DNA from: Pochonia chlamydosporia 170
Taxonomy: Eukaryota; Ascomycota; Sordariomycetes; Hypocreales; Clavicipitaceae
Assembly (NCBI RefSeq): GCF_001653235.2
Contig: NC_035792.1
Location: forward strand, 5,270,001-5,334,000
Direction: 5' to 3'
Length of the DNA: 64,000 nucleotides
Made by a program: the position numbers and the translations under genes. The first letter of the stretch is position 1. Each line of letters starts with the position of its first letter. The notes beneath the pieces were generated by a model. That model saw only the letters and a program-made list of their open reading frames with translations. It was not told the DNA's origin and ran no database searches. This document shows, piece after piece, positions 44,141 to 54,317 of this stretch.

Positions 44141-47100
44141 CCCCGACCGTGGCGCCGGGGTCCAGTAGTCGTCTGATACTTCTCCAATGGCCCGTCATAC
44201 TTCATGACTGGGCCGTAAACCGATTCAAACTCTTCCATCGCTTCTGTCTCCCGTAGAGCCTCCGCTGGCTCCCATGTTGCATCTGCATATCCACGCCAGC
44301 GTACAAATACTTCTCTAAATTTCCCGCGTCCACGGTTCTTCCAACGAGCGCAGAGGATCTCTTCCACTTCCCATTCTTGCACGCCGTTCTCCTCCTGTAT
44401 CGGCGGCGGTTGTGAGTCGTCAACTCGCTGCCCGGGTGCCGGGTCTTGTCTAGCTCGGCGAAGCAGATCGACGTGAAATCGTGGGTGTATAGAACCTGGC
44501 ACGTCTAACTCCACGACGTGTGAACTGATGACTTTTGTGACTGTGTACTTGTGGTGCAGCCAATCTAGCTTCTTGCATGGTCGTGGTGACCTGTAGTTCG
44601 CCATCGATAGCCAAACCTTATCTCCAACTTCAAATCGTTCGGCTGGCTGCCTCTTTGCATTTGTTGCCTCTTCTTGTTGCTGCTGGGAGGCGGCAATCAT
44701 AGCCTGCATATACTCCGAGACTTCCTGCAGACGGCTAAGAAGGGCGTCTGCCTTGCCTTCCTCCTTGCTCTGGGGCGGATCTGCTGGATCCTCGACAGCC
44801 ACTGGTTCTACATGGTATCCGTGTTCGACAAAGAACGGGCTGATCTTCGTCGCTGCGGATTCACGGTTGTTAAGGGCCAGCTGTGCCACTGGGAGGAAGT
44901 CCCCCCAGTCCTTCTGCATGTATGATACGTACGCCCGCAGGTATGCCTGTATCTCTTGGTTTGCTCTTTCCGGGCCCCCGTCCGTCTGTGGGTGGTATGC
45001 TGTACTTAACCGCTGCGTCACCCCGGCTAGCTTGCAGAACCTCTTCCAGAATCGACTCAGCCAGTTGCTCCCGCGGTCGCTTACGATAGACCGTGGCATT
45101 CCATGAAACCTATAGTGGCATTGTAGGAAACGTTTTGCACACGCTTCTGCCTCCATCGTGTCCATCACTTCCAGCGTTACAGCCTTCGTAAGCCGATCCA
45201 CAATTACCCAGATATATGTTGCATTGCTAGGCCCTGTAGCTGGAAGATCGGTAATAAAGTCCATTGCTAAATGACTGCGTGGTCTGTCTGGGATAGGCAG
45301 TGGTTTCAGGAACCCTCTCTTCGACTGGCGCCAAATATGGCCACGTCCGCATACGTCGCAATTTGCAACAAATCGTCGAACCAACTGCGACTGTCCCGGC
45401 CAGTAGAAACTGCGAGCCACAATCGCCAAGGTCCCCTCTCTTCCTGGGTGGCCGGCGGCAGTTGAGTCGTGTGAGTCTTGCACGATGCGCGTCCGAAGGG
45501 TGTCCTTTTCCGCCTCGCCTTGATTCCCCTTCTCTCCAGAGCCTCCAGGTACCCAGATTCGGTCTCTGAAGGTCAGTCGCTTACCAGCGTCGATGCCGCA
45601 TTCTGTATATCTCGTACCTTCAAATCCCTACGCGGGCGAAAGTAGCCCCGGCTCTCAGTTGCCGTACCGCTCGTACGCTGGCCCGGATATATCTGGTCGT
45701 ACCTTAATTATTTACGTCCCAGAGCAGAATGAAGTAAGATTTGCGCCTAGGCTCTATAAACAAACCCTTTCATATCTGGCGGGGTTGGTGTCTTCCTAGA
45801 TGCACGATCTTCTGCTGATTCGTAGTCTTGTTGATTCCGGAATAGAATTATCTGGGATCAATTGGATCACCCGCCCTCGTTCACGATCGTCATTTATATC
45901 CTGCGGGGCATCTTGTTCGCGGCGGGACAGCGCGTCCGGCACGGCAGCCTCACACCCGGGACGGTAGTCCAGCTTGAAGTCGAATTGTGAAAGCTCGGCA
46001 GCCCATCGGCTCTGGCGTTCCGTCAACTTTCTCCGCGTCATAAAGTATTCAAGGTTGCGGTGGTCTGTTAAGACCGTGAATGTTCCACAGCTCCTTAACT
46101 CTGCACTCCATGTGTCCAGGCACCTCATGATGGCCAACATCTCCTTGTCGTGGATCGGGTAGTTGTACTCTGCGGGCGACAGCCGCCGCGAGTAAAATGC
46201 ACAAGCGTGTCGACGCCCATCCTTTCCTTCCTGGGATAATACGCCTCCAAGCGCATAGCCCGAGCAATCTGCTTCCACGAAGGTTTGCAGGGATGGATCC
46301 CACTGCCTTAGAATTGGGGCGTCGCAGAATCTTCGCTTCAGTTCTCGAAACGCCTCATCCTCTGCTTTACCCCAGCGGAAGATGACTCCTTTCTTCAATA
46401 GTGCATCTAGTGCCTTGGTAATCTGTGCATAGTCGGGAATGAAAATCCGATAGTAATTCGCAAACCCAAGGAAGCTTCTGACACCTTTTACGGTTGTTGG
46501 CACCAGCCACTCACGGATGGCCTGTTGCTTCTCAGGGTCGCAAGCAACCCCCTTGCCTGCTCGTACAATAAAGCCCAAATATTTGACTTCCTTTACGGAG
46601 AACTCGCACTTGGCCGGGTCCAGGTGCAGACCAGCATCTGCTAACGATCGGAGGACTCGACGCACTTTCATCTCGTGTTCACCCAATGTTCCGCTCGAGT
46701 AGATCAACACATCATCCAGGTACGCCGTGACGAAGTCGTCAAGGTACTTATTCAGCACGCTATTCATGTACCGCTGGAACGATGCCGGAGCGCCACTCAG
46801 GCCAAAGGGGCATACGAGCCACTCATACAGCCCGAATCTGGTCCGGAACGCCGTCTTCTCCTCGTGGCCCGGGGCCATGCGAATCTTGTGGAAGGCGGCC
46901 ACGACATCTAGTTTCGTAAACCACTTGGCCCTTGTCAGATTGTTTAAAGTCTCCGCAATCAGAGGCAACGGGTAACGATCACGCTTCGTGATTGCGTTTA
47001 GTGCGCGGTAGTCGCAACAGAATCGTAAGCCGCCGTTTGGTTTCTTCACAAACAACACTGGGGCAGCTGCTGCCGAGCTGCTTGCCCGGATAAACCCTCT

Positions 47101-47937
47101 ATCCAGCAGATCCCGCAGTGTTTTCCGCAACACGAGGAGCTCCTCGCGGGACATACTATACAATGGTCCCCACGGCAGTGGTGGTTCGTTCCCGTCGCTA
47201 TCACGTTGCAAATGTACTTCGTGGTCGACCCCTGGTCTGTGCGGAGGCAGCTTCATCGCTTCTTCCGGCGAGAATAGATCTTTGAATTCGTCCAGCACTT
47301 CCTTGGGAACTGTCTTACTCGGATCCACTGGCTGTTTTGGCCTCAATGCCTTCTCAATATCAGACAGGCTGATCGCTTGCACTGCGGCCGCGCCGTGCCC
47401 TCGGCGCTTCCTCCCTCGGCGGCACTCTGCCGCAAACACAGCCGCCGGCACAACACGGGCGGCTCGGATCGCCTTTACCCCTTCGGGCTCTTCCTGTCCT
47501 AAGAGCCGTATGGTAATGCCGGCAACCCCGTGGTAGACTCGCTGTTCAGCCGCGTCGTATACCACCTTGTTCTTCTTCATCCACGGCCGGCCCAGGAACA
47601 CATCTTGGCCTAACCGCGGAACGACATAAGCAAAGATGCGTTCGTCGTATCCTCCAGTCTCCATCATAAAGACTACAATCCCTGGCGACATCACGTCTTT
47701 AGTCGCCTCGGAAAACCCACCTAACCGCCTTGGATTCCTGTCGATAAATGGAATCCGCAGTCTCTTAACTACAGCTTCGTCGATTACGGCGTAGCAGTCA
47801 CATCCGGTATCAACAAGGGCGCGCACCTGAATACCTCTATTAACCCGTGCTTCGATCAGCACCGGGTCACTATTCATCTGAGGCCGAAACTCTGCCCAAC
47901 TCTGGATGTCCGCCTTGGTTGGCCCCGAGGCCCGCAT
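44119..47937 (-). pseudogene. pol: Pol of chromovirus copy 1, disrupted at 45.6-45.8 kb
   Basis: The N-terminal 700 or so residues (protease DTG, reverse transcriptase YLDD, RNase H) are intact in 47937-45830, and the C-terminal 454 residues (integrase from the zinc-binding region, chromodomain) in 45483-44119. Between them, numerous 1-15 bp insertions, deletions and changes relative to copy 2 destroy the frame over about 200 bp and net 33 extra bases. The rest of the gene appears identical to copy 2, so the damage is either a very local event or low-quality consensus. See copy 2 for the domain description. Confidence 0.85.
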
Positions 47938-47944
47938 TCGCCTC

Positions 47945-47962
47945 GAGGCTATTCTTTTCCCG
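47945..47962 (-). promoter_or_regulatory. -1 frameshift heptamer before gag stop, copy 1
   Basis: Minus-strand context GCG GGA AAA GAA TAG. The heptamer G GGA AAA has the X XXY YYZ form, and the -1 frame stays open (AGA ATA GCC TCG AGG CGA ATG) into pol. Confidence 0.65.
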
Positions 47963-49076
47963 CCCCTTCATCTTCACTCGTCTCGGACGTGGGTTCCGAA
48001 CTGTCTGACGCCTTGGGCTTGCTCGCCCGACCGACTTTAGCCTTGCCTTTCTTCTGATTTCCTGGAAACACCACTTGGGCTGGGCAACTCGCAACAAAAT
48101 GGCCTGTCCGCCCGCAACGATAGCACCGTCGTTCGTTCCGCGGCAATTCTGGCTTCTCGGCAGTCTTGTTTACCCCCGCCATCTTTATGTCACCGTCCTG
48201 GTCCTGTGATGAATGTTGGCCATGCTGATAACCTCCTGAGCGAGCCTTCTCTTCTTTTGGCACGGAACCTCCACGGGCTTCTAGCTTCTCCAGTTTCCCA
48301 GCAATTTCCTGAACTCGGCTTAGCCATTCCTGATATAACGTGGGTAGGTGCGCAGTAACCAAGCATCGTTGCAGTTGCGAGCTTAAGGCGTTCTCAAGGA
48401 ACACAATCTTTGCGCTGTCTGGCCAGTCGCCTCCCCCTGCTTCCGCCAAGGCTTGTTCAAACCGGGGAAGGAATGTGGCCAGCGACTGATCTTCGCGCTG
48501 ACGTAGAGTCCTCAGTGAGGTCGCTGCTCGTGACTGGATATTACTGTCCTTATACGTGCGGTCAAGGTATCGCATTAACTCGTGGGGGTCAAAATTGCCG
48601 CCTGGCCCACCTGCCGCGTAAAACGTGGCCACGACCTGTTGTGGTTTTTCTTCTAGGCACGAATTAATAAGATACCACAAGTCTCGGTTCCCGTTATAAT
48701 AGTGTGCATCGAGTTCTAGCTTGTCTCTCATCTGCCTTGCCCAGGCCGCATAACCTTTCCGGGAGCCATTGTACTTTGGCGGGTTTGGCAATGGTTTCCT
48801 CTTGTTAGGGCTCCCATTTGACTGTTGCGGAAGCTGCGCAGCATCGATGCCGAACAAGCTCTCGCTTGGCGTTCGCGTTGGAAGCGGTGGTTGAAGTCCT
48901 TCCTGAGGTTGCGGCGCCGTCGTGCTGTTGGCGAGATGCTGCGTTAACGCCGCCAACTGGGCTTGCAAGGGCCCCAAGCTTGCATTGATCGCTTCATGAA
49001 TACGATGGTCGATCCACTGGTGCTGGGACGTAGGACTATCACCGGACTGTGTTTGCTGCTCCATCATAGCGGTCAT
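47949..49076 (-). CDS. gag: Gag of chromovirus copy 1
   Basis: 375 codons from ATG 49076 (an in-frame pair, MTAMMEQ) to TAG 47949, identical in sequence to copy 2 as far as I could compare. Gag is the structural protein that assembles the cytoplasmic particle in which the RNA is reverse-transcribed. It shows a Gln-rich N-terminus, a capsid-like helical region (PPKYNGSRKGYAAWARQMRD, then TYKDSNIQSRAATSLRTLRQ) and a CCHC zinc knuckle (CYRCGRTGHFVASC, residues about 318-331) followed by a basic, then Ser/Glu-rich tail. Pol follows in the -1 frame. Confidence 0.9.
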   Translation of the reverse strand: MTAMMEQQTQSGDSPTSQHQWIDHRIHEAINASLGPLQAQLAALTQHLANSTTAPQPQEGLQPPLPTRTPSESLFGIDAAQLPQQSNGSPNKRKPLPNPPKYNGSRKGYAAWARQMRDKLELDAHYYNGNRDLWYLINSCLEEKPQQVVATFYAAGGPGGNFDPHELMRYLDRTYKDSNIQSRAATSLRTLRQREDQSLATFLPRFEQALAEAGGGDWPDSAKIVFLENALSSQLQRCLVTAHLPTLYQEWLSRVQEIAGKLEKLEARGGSVPKEEKARSGGYQHGQHSSQDQDGDIKMAGVNKTAEKPELPRNERRCYRCGRTGHFVASCPAQVVFPGNQKKGKAKVGRASKPKASDSSEPTSETSEDEGAGKE

Positions 49077-49106
49077 GCGACAGGTTCCGCGATAGTAGAT
49101 TGATTG

Positions 49107-49117
49107 AGCTTTAGATA
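49107..49117 (-). promoter_or_regulatory. Self-priming primer-binding site, copy 1
   Basis: Directly after the 5' LTR the element reads TATCTAAAGCT (11 nt). This is the exact complement of AGCTTTAGATA within the same LTR (plus-strand 49170-49180). That is the arrangement of Tf1/sushi-type self-priming elements, not a tRNA-type site. Confidence 0.65.
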
Positions 49118-49351
49118 TGTAAGGGGCTGCGCCGCTGTTTGTTCAACATAAGGGTGCCGTATGATTGTCTATCTAAAGCTAAGGAAGAAAGGAGAAGAGC
49201 AAGCTCGAGGCGAGCCTCGAGCCTGCGTATCTAAGTTGCTGAGTGGCAACTTAGGCGAAATTAATCCAATTACACAACCGACCGTCTGCACGGCGCCGAA
49301 GCTCCGGGCCCGGCAGAGCCGGGTCCACAGCATCGGGCATAGCCCGTGACA
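49118..49351 (-). repeat. LTR shared by chromovirus copies 1 and 2
   Basis: 234 bp, TGT...ACA ends. It is the 5' LTR of copy 1 (gag of copy 1 lies to its left) and the 3' LTR of copy 2 (pol stop of copy 2 lies at 49352). Confidence 0.92.
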
Positions 49352-49373
49352 TTATCCCCTTCCTCCCTTCCGT
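49352..49373 (-). promoter_or_regulatory. Polypurine tract of copy 2
   Basis: Same tract as copy 1, GGAAGGGAGGAAGGGGATAA, adjoining the shared LTR. Confidence 0.8.
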
Positions 49374-52300
49374 CCCCGACCGTGGCGCCGGGGTCCAGTA
49401 GTCGTCTGATACTTCTCCAATGGCCCGTCATACTTCATGACTGGGCCGTAAACCGATTCAAACTCTTCCATCGCTTCTGTCTCCCGTAGAGCCTCCGCTG
49501 GCTCCCATGTTGCATCTGCATATCCACGCCAGCGTACAAATACTTCTCTAAATTTCCCGCGTCCACGGTTCTTCCAACGAGCGCAGAGGATCTCTTCCAC
49601 TTCCCATTCTTGCACGCCGTTCTCCTCCTGTATCGGCGGCGGTTGTGAGTCGTCAACTCGCTGCCCGGGTGCCGGGTCTTGTCTAGCTCGGCGAAGCAGA
49701 TCGACGTGAAATCGTGGGTGTATAGAACCTGGCACGTCTAACTCCACGACGTGTGAACTGATGACTTTTGTGACTGTGTACTTGTGGTGCAGCCAATCTA
49801 GCTTCTTGCATGGTCGTGGTGACCTGTAGTTCGCCATCGATAGCCAAACCTTATCTCCAACTTCAAATCGTTCGGCTGGCTGCCTCTTTGCATTTGTTGC
49901 CTCTTCTTGTTGCTGCTGGGAGGCGGCAATCATAGCCTGCATATACTCCGAGACTTCCTGCAGACGGCTAAGAAGGGCGTCTGCCTTGCCTTCCTCCTTG
50001 CTCTGGGGCGGATCTGCTGGATCCTCGACAGCCACTGGTTCTACATGGTATCCGTGTTCGACAAAGAACGGGCTGATCTTCGTCGCTGCGGATTCACGGT
50101 TGTTAAGGGCCAGCTGTGCCACTGGGAGGAAGTCCCCCCAGTCCTTCTGCATGTATGATACGTACGCCCGCAGGTATGCCTGTATCTCTTGGTTTGCTCT
50201 TTCCGGGCCCCCGTCCGTCTGTGGGTGGTATGCTGTACTTAACCGCTGCGTCACCCCGGCTAGCTTGCAGAACCTCTTCCAGAATCGACTCAGCCAGTTG
50301 CTCCCGCGGTCGCTTACGATAGACCGTGGCATTCCATGAAACCTATAGTGGCATTGTAGGAAACGTTTTGCACACGCTTCTGCCTCCATCGTGTCCATCA
50401 CTTCCAGCGTTACAGCCTTCGTAAGCCGATCCACAATTACCCAGATATATGTTGCATTGCTAGGCCCTGTAGCTGGAAGATCGGTAATAAAGTCCATTGC
50501 TAAATGACTGCGTGGTCTGTCTGGGATAGGCAGTGGTTTCAGGAACCCTCTCTTCGACTGGCGCCAAATATGGCCACGTCCGCATACGTCGCAATTTGCA
50601 ACAAATCGTCGAACCAACTGCGACTGTCCCGGCCAGTAGAAACTGCGAGCCACAATCGCCAAGGTCCCCTCTCTTCCTGGGTGGCCGGCGGCAGTTGAGT
50701 CGTGTGAGTCTTGCACGATGCGCGTCCGAAGGGTGTCCTTTTCCGCCTCGCCTTGATTCCCCTTCTCTCCAGAGCCTCCAGGTACCCAGATTCGGTCTCT
50801 GAAGGTCAGTCGCTTACCAGCGTCGATGCCGCATTCTGATATCTGTACCTTCAACCCTAGCGCGGGCGGAAAGGCCCGCTCTCGTTGCCGTACCGCCTCG
50901 TACGCTGCCCGATATATCTGGTCGTCCTTAATTATTTCGTCCCAGAGCGCCTGTAAATCGCTGGCCTCAAACACCTTCATATCTGGCGGGGTTGGTGTTT
51001 CTAGTCCGATTCTGCTGATTCGTAGTCTTGTTGATTCCGGAATAGAATTATCTGGGATCAATTGGATCACCCGCCCTCGTTCACGATCGTCATTTATATC
51101 CTGCGGGGCATCTTGTTCGCGGCGGGACAGCGCGTCCGGCACGGCAGCCTCACACCCGGGACGGTAGTCCAGCTTGAAGTCGAATTGTGAAAGCTCGGCA
51201 GCCCATCGGCTCTGGCGTTCCGTCAACTTTCTCCGCGTCATAAAGTATTCAAGGTTGCGGTGGTCTGTTAAGACCGTGAATGTTCCACAGCTCCTTAACT
51301 CTGCACTCCATGTGTCCAGGCACCTCATGATGGCCAACATCTCCTTGTCGTGGATCGGGTAGTTGTACTCTGCGGGCGACAGCCGCCGCGAGTAAAATGC
51401 ACAAGCGTGTCGACGCCCATCCTTTCCTTCCTGGGATAATACGCCTCCAAGCGCATAGCCCGAGCAATCTGCTTCCACGAAGGTTTGCAGGGATGGATCC
51501 CACTGCCTTAGAATTGGGGCGTCGCAGAATCTTCGCTTCAGTTCTCGAAACGCCTCATCCTCTGCTTTACCCCAGCGGAAGATGACTCCTTTCTTCAATA
51601 GTGCATCTAGTGCCTTGGTAATCTGTGCATAGTCGGGAATGAAAATCCGATAGTAATTCGCAAACCCAAGGAAGCTTCTGACACCTTTTACGGTTGTTGG
51701 CACCAGCCACTCACGGATGGCCTGTTGCTTCTCAGGGTCGCAAGCAACCCCCTTGCCTGCTCGTACAATAAAGCCCAAATATTTGACTTCCTTTACGGAG
51801 AACTCGCACTTGGCCGGGTCCAGGTGCAGACCAGCATCTGCTAACGATCGGAGGACTCGACGCACTTTCATCTCGTGTTCACCCAATGTTCCGCTCGAGT
51901 AGATCAACACATCATCCAGGTACGCCGTGACGAAGTCGTCAAGGTACTTATTCAGCACGCTATTCATGTACCGCTGGAACGATGCCGGAGCGCCACTCAG
52001 GCCAAAGGGGCATACGAGCCACTCATACAGCCCGAATCTGGTCCGGAACGCCGTCTTCTCCTCGTGGCCCGGGGCCATGCGAATCTTGTGGAAGGCGGCC
52101 ACGACATCTAGTTTCGTAAACCACTTGGCCCTTGTCAGATTGTTTAAAGTCTCCGCAATCAGAGGCAACGGGTAACGATCACGCTTCGTGATTGCGTTTA
52201 GTGCGCGGTAGTCGCAACAGAATCGTAAGCCGCCGTTTGGTTTCTTCACAAACAACACTGGGGCAGCTGCTGCCGAGCTGCTTGCCCGGATAAACCCTCT

Positions 52301-53137
52301 ATCCAGCAGATCCCGCAGTGTTTTCCGCAACACGAGGAGCTCCTCGCGGGACATACTATACAATGGTCCCCACGGCAGTGGTGGTTCGTTCCCGTCGCTA
52401 TCACGTTGCAAATGTACTTCGTGGTCGACCCCTGGTCGGTGCGGAGGCAGCTTCATCGCTTCTTCCGGCGAGAATAGATCTTTGAATTCGTCCAGCACTT
52501 CCTTGGGAACTGTCTTACTCGGATCCACTGGCTGTTTTGGCCTCAATGCCTTCTCAATATCAGACAGGCTGATCGCTTGCACTGCGGCCGCGCCGTGCCC
52601 TCGGCGCTTCCTCCCTCGGCGGCACTCTGCCGCAAACACAGCCGCCGGCACAACACGGGCGGCTCGGATCGCCTTTACCCCTTCGGGCTCTTCCTGTCCT
52701 AAGAGCCGTATGGTAATGCCGGCAACCCCGTGGTAGACTCGCTGTTCAGCCGCGTCGTATACCACCTTGTTCTTCTTCATCCACGGCCGGCCCAGGAACA
52801 CATCTTGGCCTAACCGCGGAACGACATAAGCAAAGATGCGTTCGTCGTATCCTCCAGTCTCCATCATAAAGACTACAATCCCTGGCGACATCACGTCTTT
52901 AGTCGCCTCGGAAAACCCACCTAACCGCCTTGGATTCCTGTCGATAAATGGAATCCGCAGTCTCTTAACTACAGCTTCGTCGATTACGGCGTAGCAGTCA
53001 CATCCGGTATCAACAAGGGCGCGCACCTGAATACCTCTATTAACCCGTGCTTCGATCAGCACCGGGTCACTATTCATCTGAGGCCGAAACTCTGCCCAAC
53101 TCTGGATGTCCGCCTTGGTTGGCCCCGAGGCCCGCAT
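49352..53137 (-). CDS. pol: Pol polyprotein of chromovirus copy 2
   Basis: 1261 codons counted from ATG 53137, though translation probably enters by -1 frameshift from gag. Domains in order: aspartic protease (VDTGCD, DTG at 43-45); reverse transcriptase with YLDD at 406-409; RNase H (D557, E599 in HDKEM, D625 in TDHRN); integrase zinc-binding region (H812, H819, C849, C852), catalytic D882, D943 and E979; GPY/F-like region; and a C-terminal chromodomain (WEVEEILCARW, then VFVRWRGYADATWEP). It copies the genomic RNA into cDNA and inserts it; in chromoviruses the chromodomain guides integration to heterochromatin. No stop or frameshift is present. The TAA stop touches the 3' LTR and the last codons (GRGRKGGRG) are the polypurine tract. 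The chromodomain places it in the chromovirus clade; the family name is not known to me. Confidence 0.93.
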   Translation of the reverse strand: MRASGPTKADIQSWAEFRPQMNSDPVLIEARVNRGIQVRALVDTGCDCYAVIDEAVVKRLRIPFIDRNPRRLGGFSEATKDVMSPGIVVFMMETGGYDERIFAYVVPRLGQDVFLGRPWMKKNKVVYDAAEQRVYHGVAGITIRLLGQEEPEGVKAIRAARVVPAAVFAAECRRGRKRRGHGAAAVQAISLSDIEKALRPKQPVDPSKTVPKEVLDEFKDLFSPEEAMKLPPHRPGVDHEVHLQRDSDGNEPPLPWGPLYSMSREELLVLRKTLRDLLDRGFIRASSSAAAAPVLFVKKPNGGLRFCCDYRALNAITKRDRYPLPLIAETLNNLTRAKWFTKLDVVAAFHKIRMAPGHEEKTAFRTRFGLYEWLVCPFGLSGAPASFQRYMNSVLNKYLDDFVTAYLDDVLIYSSGTLGEHEMKVRRVLRSLADAGLHLDPAKCEFSVKEVKYLGFIVRAGKGVACDPEKQQAIREWLVPTTVKGVRSFLGFANYYRIFIPDYAQITKALDALLKKGVIFRWGKAEDEAFRELKRRFCDAPILRQWDPSLQTFVEADCSGYALGGVLSQEGKDGRRHACAFYSRRLSPAEYNYPIHDKEMLAIMRCLDTWSAELRSCGTFTVLTDHRNLEYFMTRRKLTERQSRWAAELSQFDFKLDYRPGCEAAVPDALSRREQDAPQDINDDRERGRVIQLIPDNSIPESTRLRISRIGLETPTPPDMKVFEASDLQALWDEIIKDDQIYRAAYEAVRQRERAFPPALGLKVQISECGIDAGKRLTFRDRIWVPGGSGEKGNQGEAEKDTLRTRIVQDSHDSTAAGHPGREGTLAIVARSFYWPGQSQLVRRFVANCDVCGRGHIWRQSKRGFLKPLPIPDRPRSHLAMDFITDLPATGPSNATYIWVIVDRLTKAVTLEVMDTMEAEACAKRFLQCHYRFHGMPRSIVSDRGSNWLSRFWKRFCKLAGVTQRLSTAYHPQTDGGPERANQEIQAYLRAYVSYMQKDWGDFLPVAQLALNNRESAATKISPFFVEHGYHVEPVAVEDPADPPQSKEEGKADALLSRLQEVSEYMQAMIAASQQQQEEATNAKRQPAERFEVGDKVWLSMANYRSPRPCKKLDWLHHKYTVTKVISSHVVELDVPGSIHPRFHVDLLRRARQDPAPGQRVDDSQPPPIQEENGVQEWEVEEILCARWKNRGRGKFREVFVRWRGYADATWEPAEALRETEAMEEFESVYGPVMKYDGPLEKYQTTTGPRRHGRGRKGGRG

Positions 53138-53144
53138 TCGCCTC

Positions 53145-53162
53145 GAGGCTATTCTTTTCCCG
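53145..53162 (-). promoter_or_regulatory. -1 frameshift heptamer before gag stop, copy 2
   Basis: GGGAAAA overlaps the last sense codons of gag (GGA AAA GAA TAG). Reading shifted back one base gives an open path to pol. Conserved in both copies. Confidence 0.65.
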
Positions 53163-54276
53163 CCCCTTCATCTTCACTCGTCTCGGACGTGGGTTCCGAA
53201 CTGTCTGACGCCTTGGGCTTGCTCGCCCGACCGACTTTAGCCTTGCCTTTCTTCTGATTTCCTGGAAACACCACTTGGGCTGGGCAACTCGCAACAAAAT
53301 GGCCTGTCCGCCCGCAACGATAGCACCGTCGTTCGTTCCGCGGCAATTCTGGCTTCTCGGCAGTCTTGTTTACCCCCGCCATCTTTATGTCACCGTCCTG
53401 GTCCTGTGATGAATGTTGGCCATGCTGATAACCTCCTGAGCGAGCCTTCTCTTCTTTTGGCACGGAACCTCCACGGGCTTCTAGCTTCTCCAGTTTCCCA
53501 GCAATTTCCTGAACTCGGCTTAGCCATTCCTGATATAACGTGGGTAGGTGCGCAGTAACCAAGCATCGTTGCAGTTGCGAGCTTAAGGCGTTCTCAAGGA
53601 ACACAATCTTTGCGCTGTCTGGCCAGTCGCCTCCCCCTGCTTCCGCCAAGGCTTGTTCAAACCGGGGAAGGAATGTGGCCAGCGACTGATCTTCGCGCTG
53701 ACGTAGAGTCCTCAGTGAGGTCGCTGCTCGTGACTGGATATTACTGTCCTTATACGTGCGGTCAAGGTATCGCATTAACTCGTGGGGGTCAAAATTGCCG
53801 CCTGGCCCACCTGCCGCGTAAAACGTGGCCACGACCTGTTGTGGTTTTTCTTCTAGGCACGAATTAATAAGATACCACAAGTCTCGGTTCCCGTTATAAT
53901 AGTGTGCATCGAGTTCTAGCTTGTCTCTCATCTGCCTTGCCCAGGCCGCATAACCTTTCCGGGAGCCATTGTACTTTGGCGGGTTTGGCAATGGTTTCCT
54001 CTTGTTAGGGCTCCCATTTGACTGTTGCGGAAGCTGCGCAGCATCGATGCCGAACAAGCTCTCGCTTGGCGTTCGCGTTGGAAGCGGTGGTTGAAGTCCT
54101 TCCTGAGGTTGCGGCGCCGTCGTGCTGTTGGCGAGATGCTGCGTTAACGCCGCCAACTGGGCTTGCAAGGGCCCCAAGCTTGCATTGATCGCTTCATGAA
54201 TACGATGGTCGATCCACTGGTGCTGGGACGTAGGACTATCACCGGACTGTGTTTGCTGCTCCATCATAGCGGTCAT
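53149..54276 (-). CDS. gag: Gag of chromovirus copy 2
   Basis: 375 codons, ATG 54276 to TAG 53149, with the same CCHC knuckle and tail as in copy 1. The gag stop and the first pol ATG (53137) are 11 bp apart and pol lies in the -1 frame, so Gag-Pol is most simply made by -1 frameshifting. Internal initiation at the pol ATG is the alternative. Confidence 0.92.
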   Translation of the reverse strand: MTAMMEQQTQSGDSPTSQHQWIDHRIHEAINASLGPLQAQLAALTQHLANSTTAPQPQEGLQPPLPTRTPSESLFGIDAAQLPQQSNGSPNKRKPLPNPPKYNGSRKGYAAWARQMRDKLELDAHYYNGNRDLWYLINSCLEEKPQQVVATFYAAGGPGGNFDPHELMRYLDRTYKDSNIQSRAATSLRTLRQREDQSLATFLPRFEQALAEAGGGDWPDSAKIVFLENALSSQLQRCLVTAHLPTLYQEWLSRVQEIAGKLEKLEARGGSVPKEEKARSGGYQHGQHSSQDQDGDIKMAGVNKTAEKPELPRNERRCYRCGRTGHFVASCPAQVVFPGNQKKGKAKVGRASKPKASDSSEPTSETSEDEGAGKE

Positions 54277-54306
54277 GCGACAGGTTCCGCGATAGTAGAT
54301 TGATTG

Positions 54307-54317
54307 AGCTTTAGATA
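54307..54317 (-). promoter_or_regulatory. Self-priming primer-binding site, copy 2
   Basis: TATCTAAAGCT abuts the 5' LTR with no spacer and is the exact complement of AGCTTTAGATA in that LTR (plus-strand 54370-54380). Confidence 0.65.

Larger units (their letters stand above)
43887..49351 (-). mobile_element. Ty3/gypsy chromovirus copy 1
   Basis: LTR-gag-pol-LTR on the minus strand, about 5.47 kb. The 5' LTR (49118-49351) is at the same time the 3' LTR of copy 2. The internal region matches copy 2 except for a cluster of small indels at 45600-45800 and at least one substitution (near 47236). Confidence 0.93.

Noticed and set aside
49907..50802. Plus-strand open frames opposite gag-pol
   Set aside because: They mirror the GC-rich pol codons on the other strand and occur identically opposite both copies. 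No independent motif.
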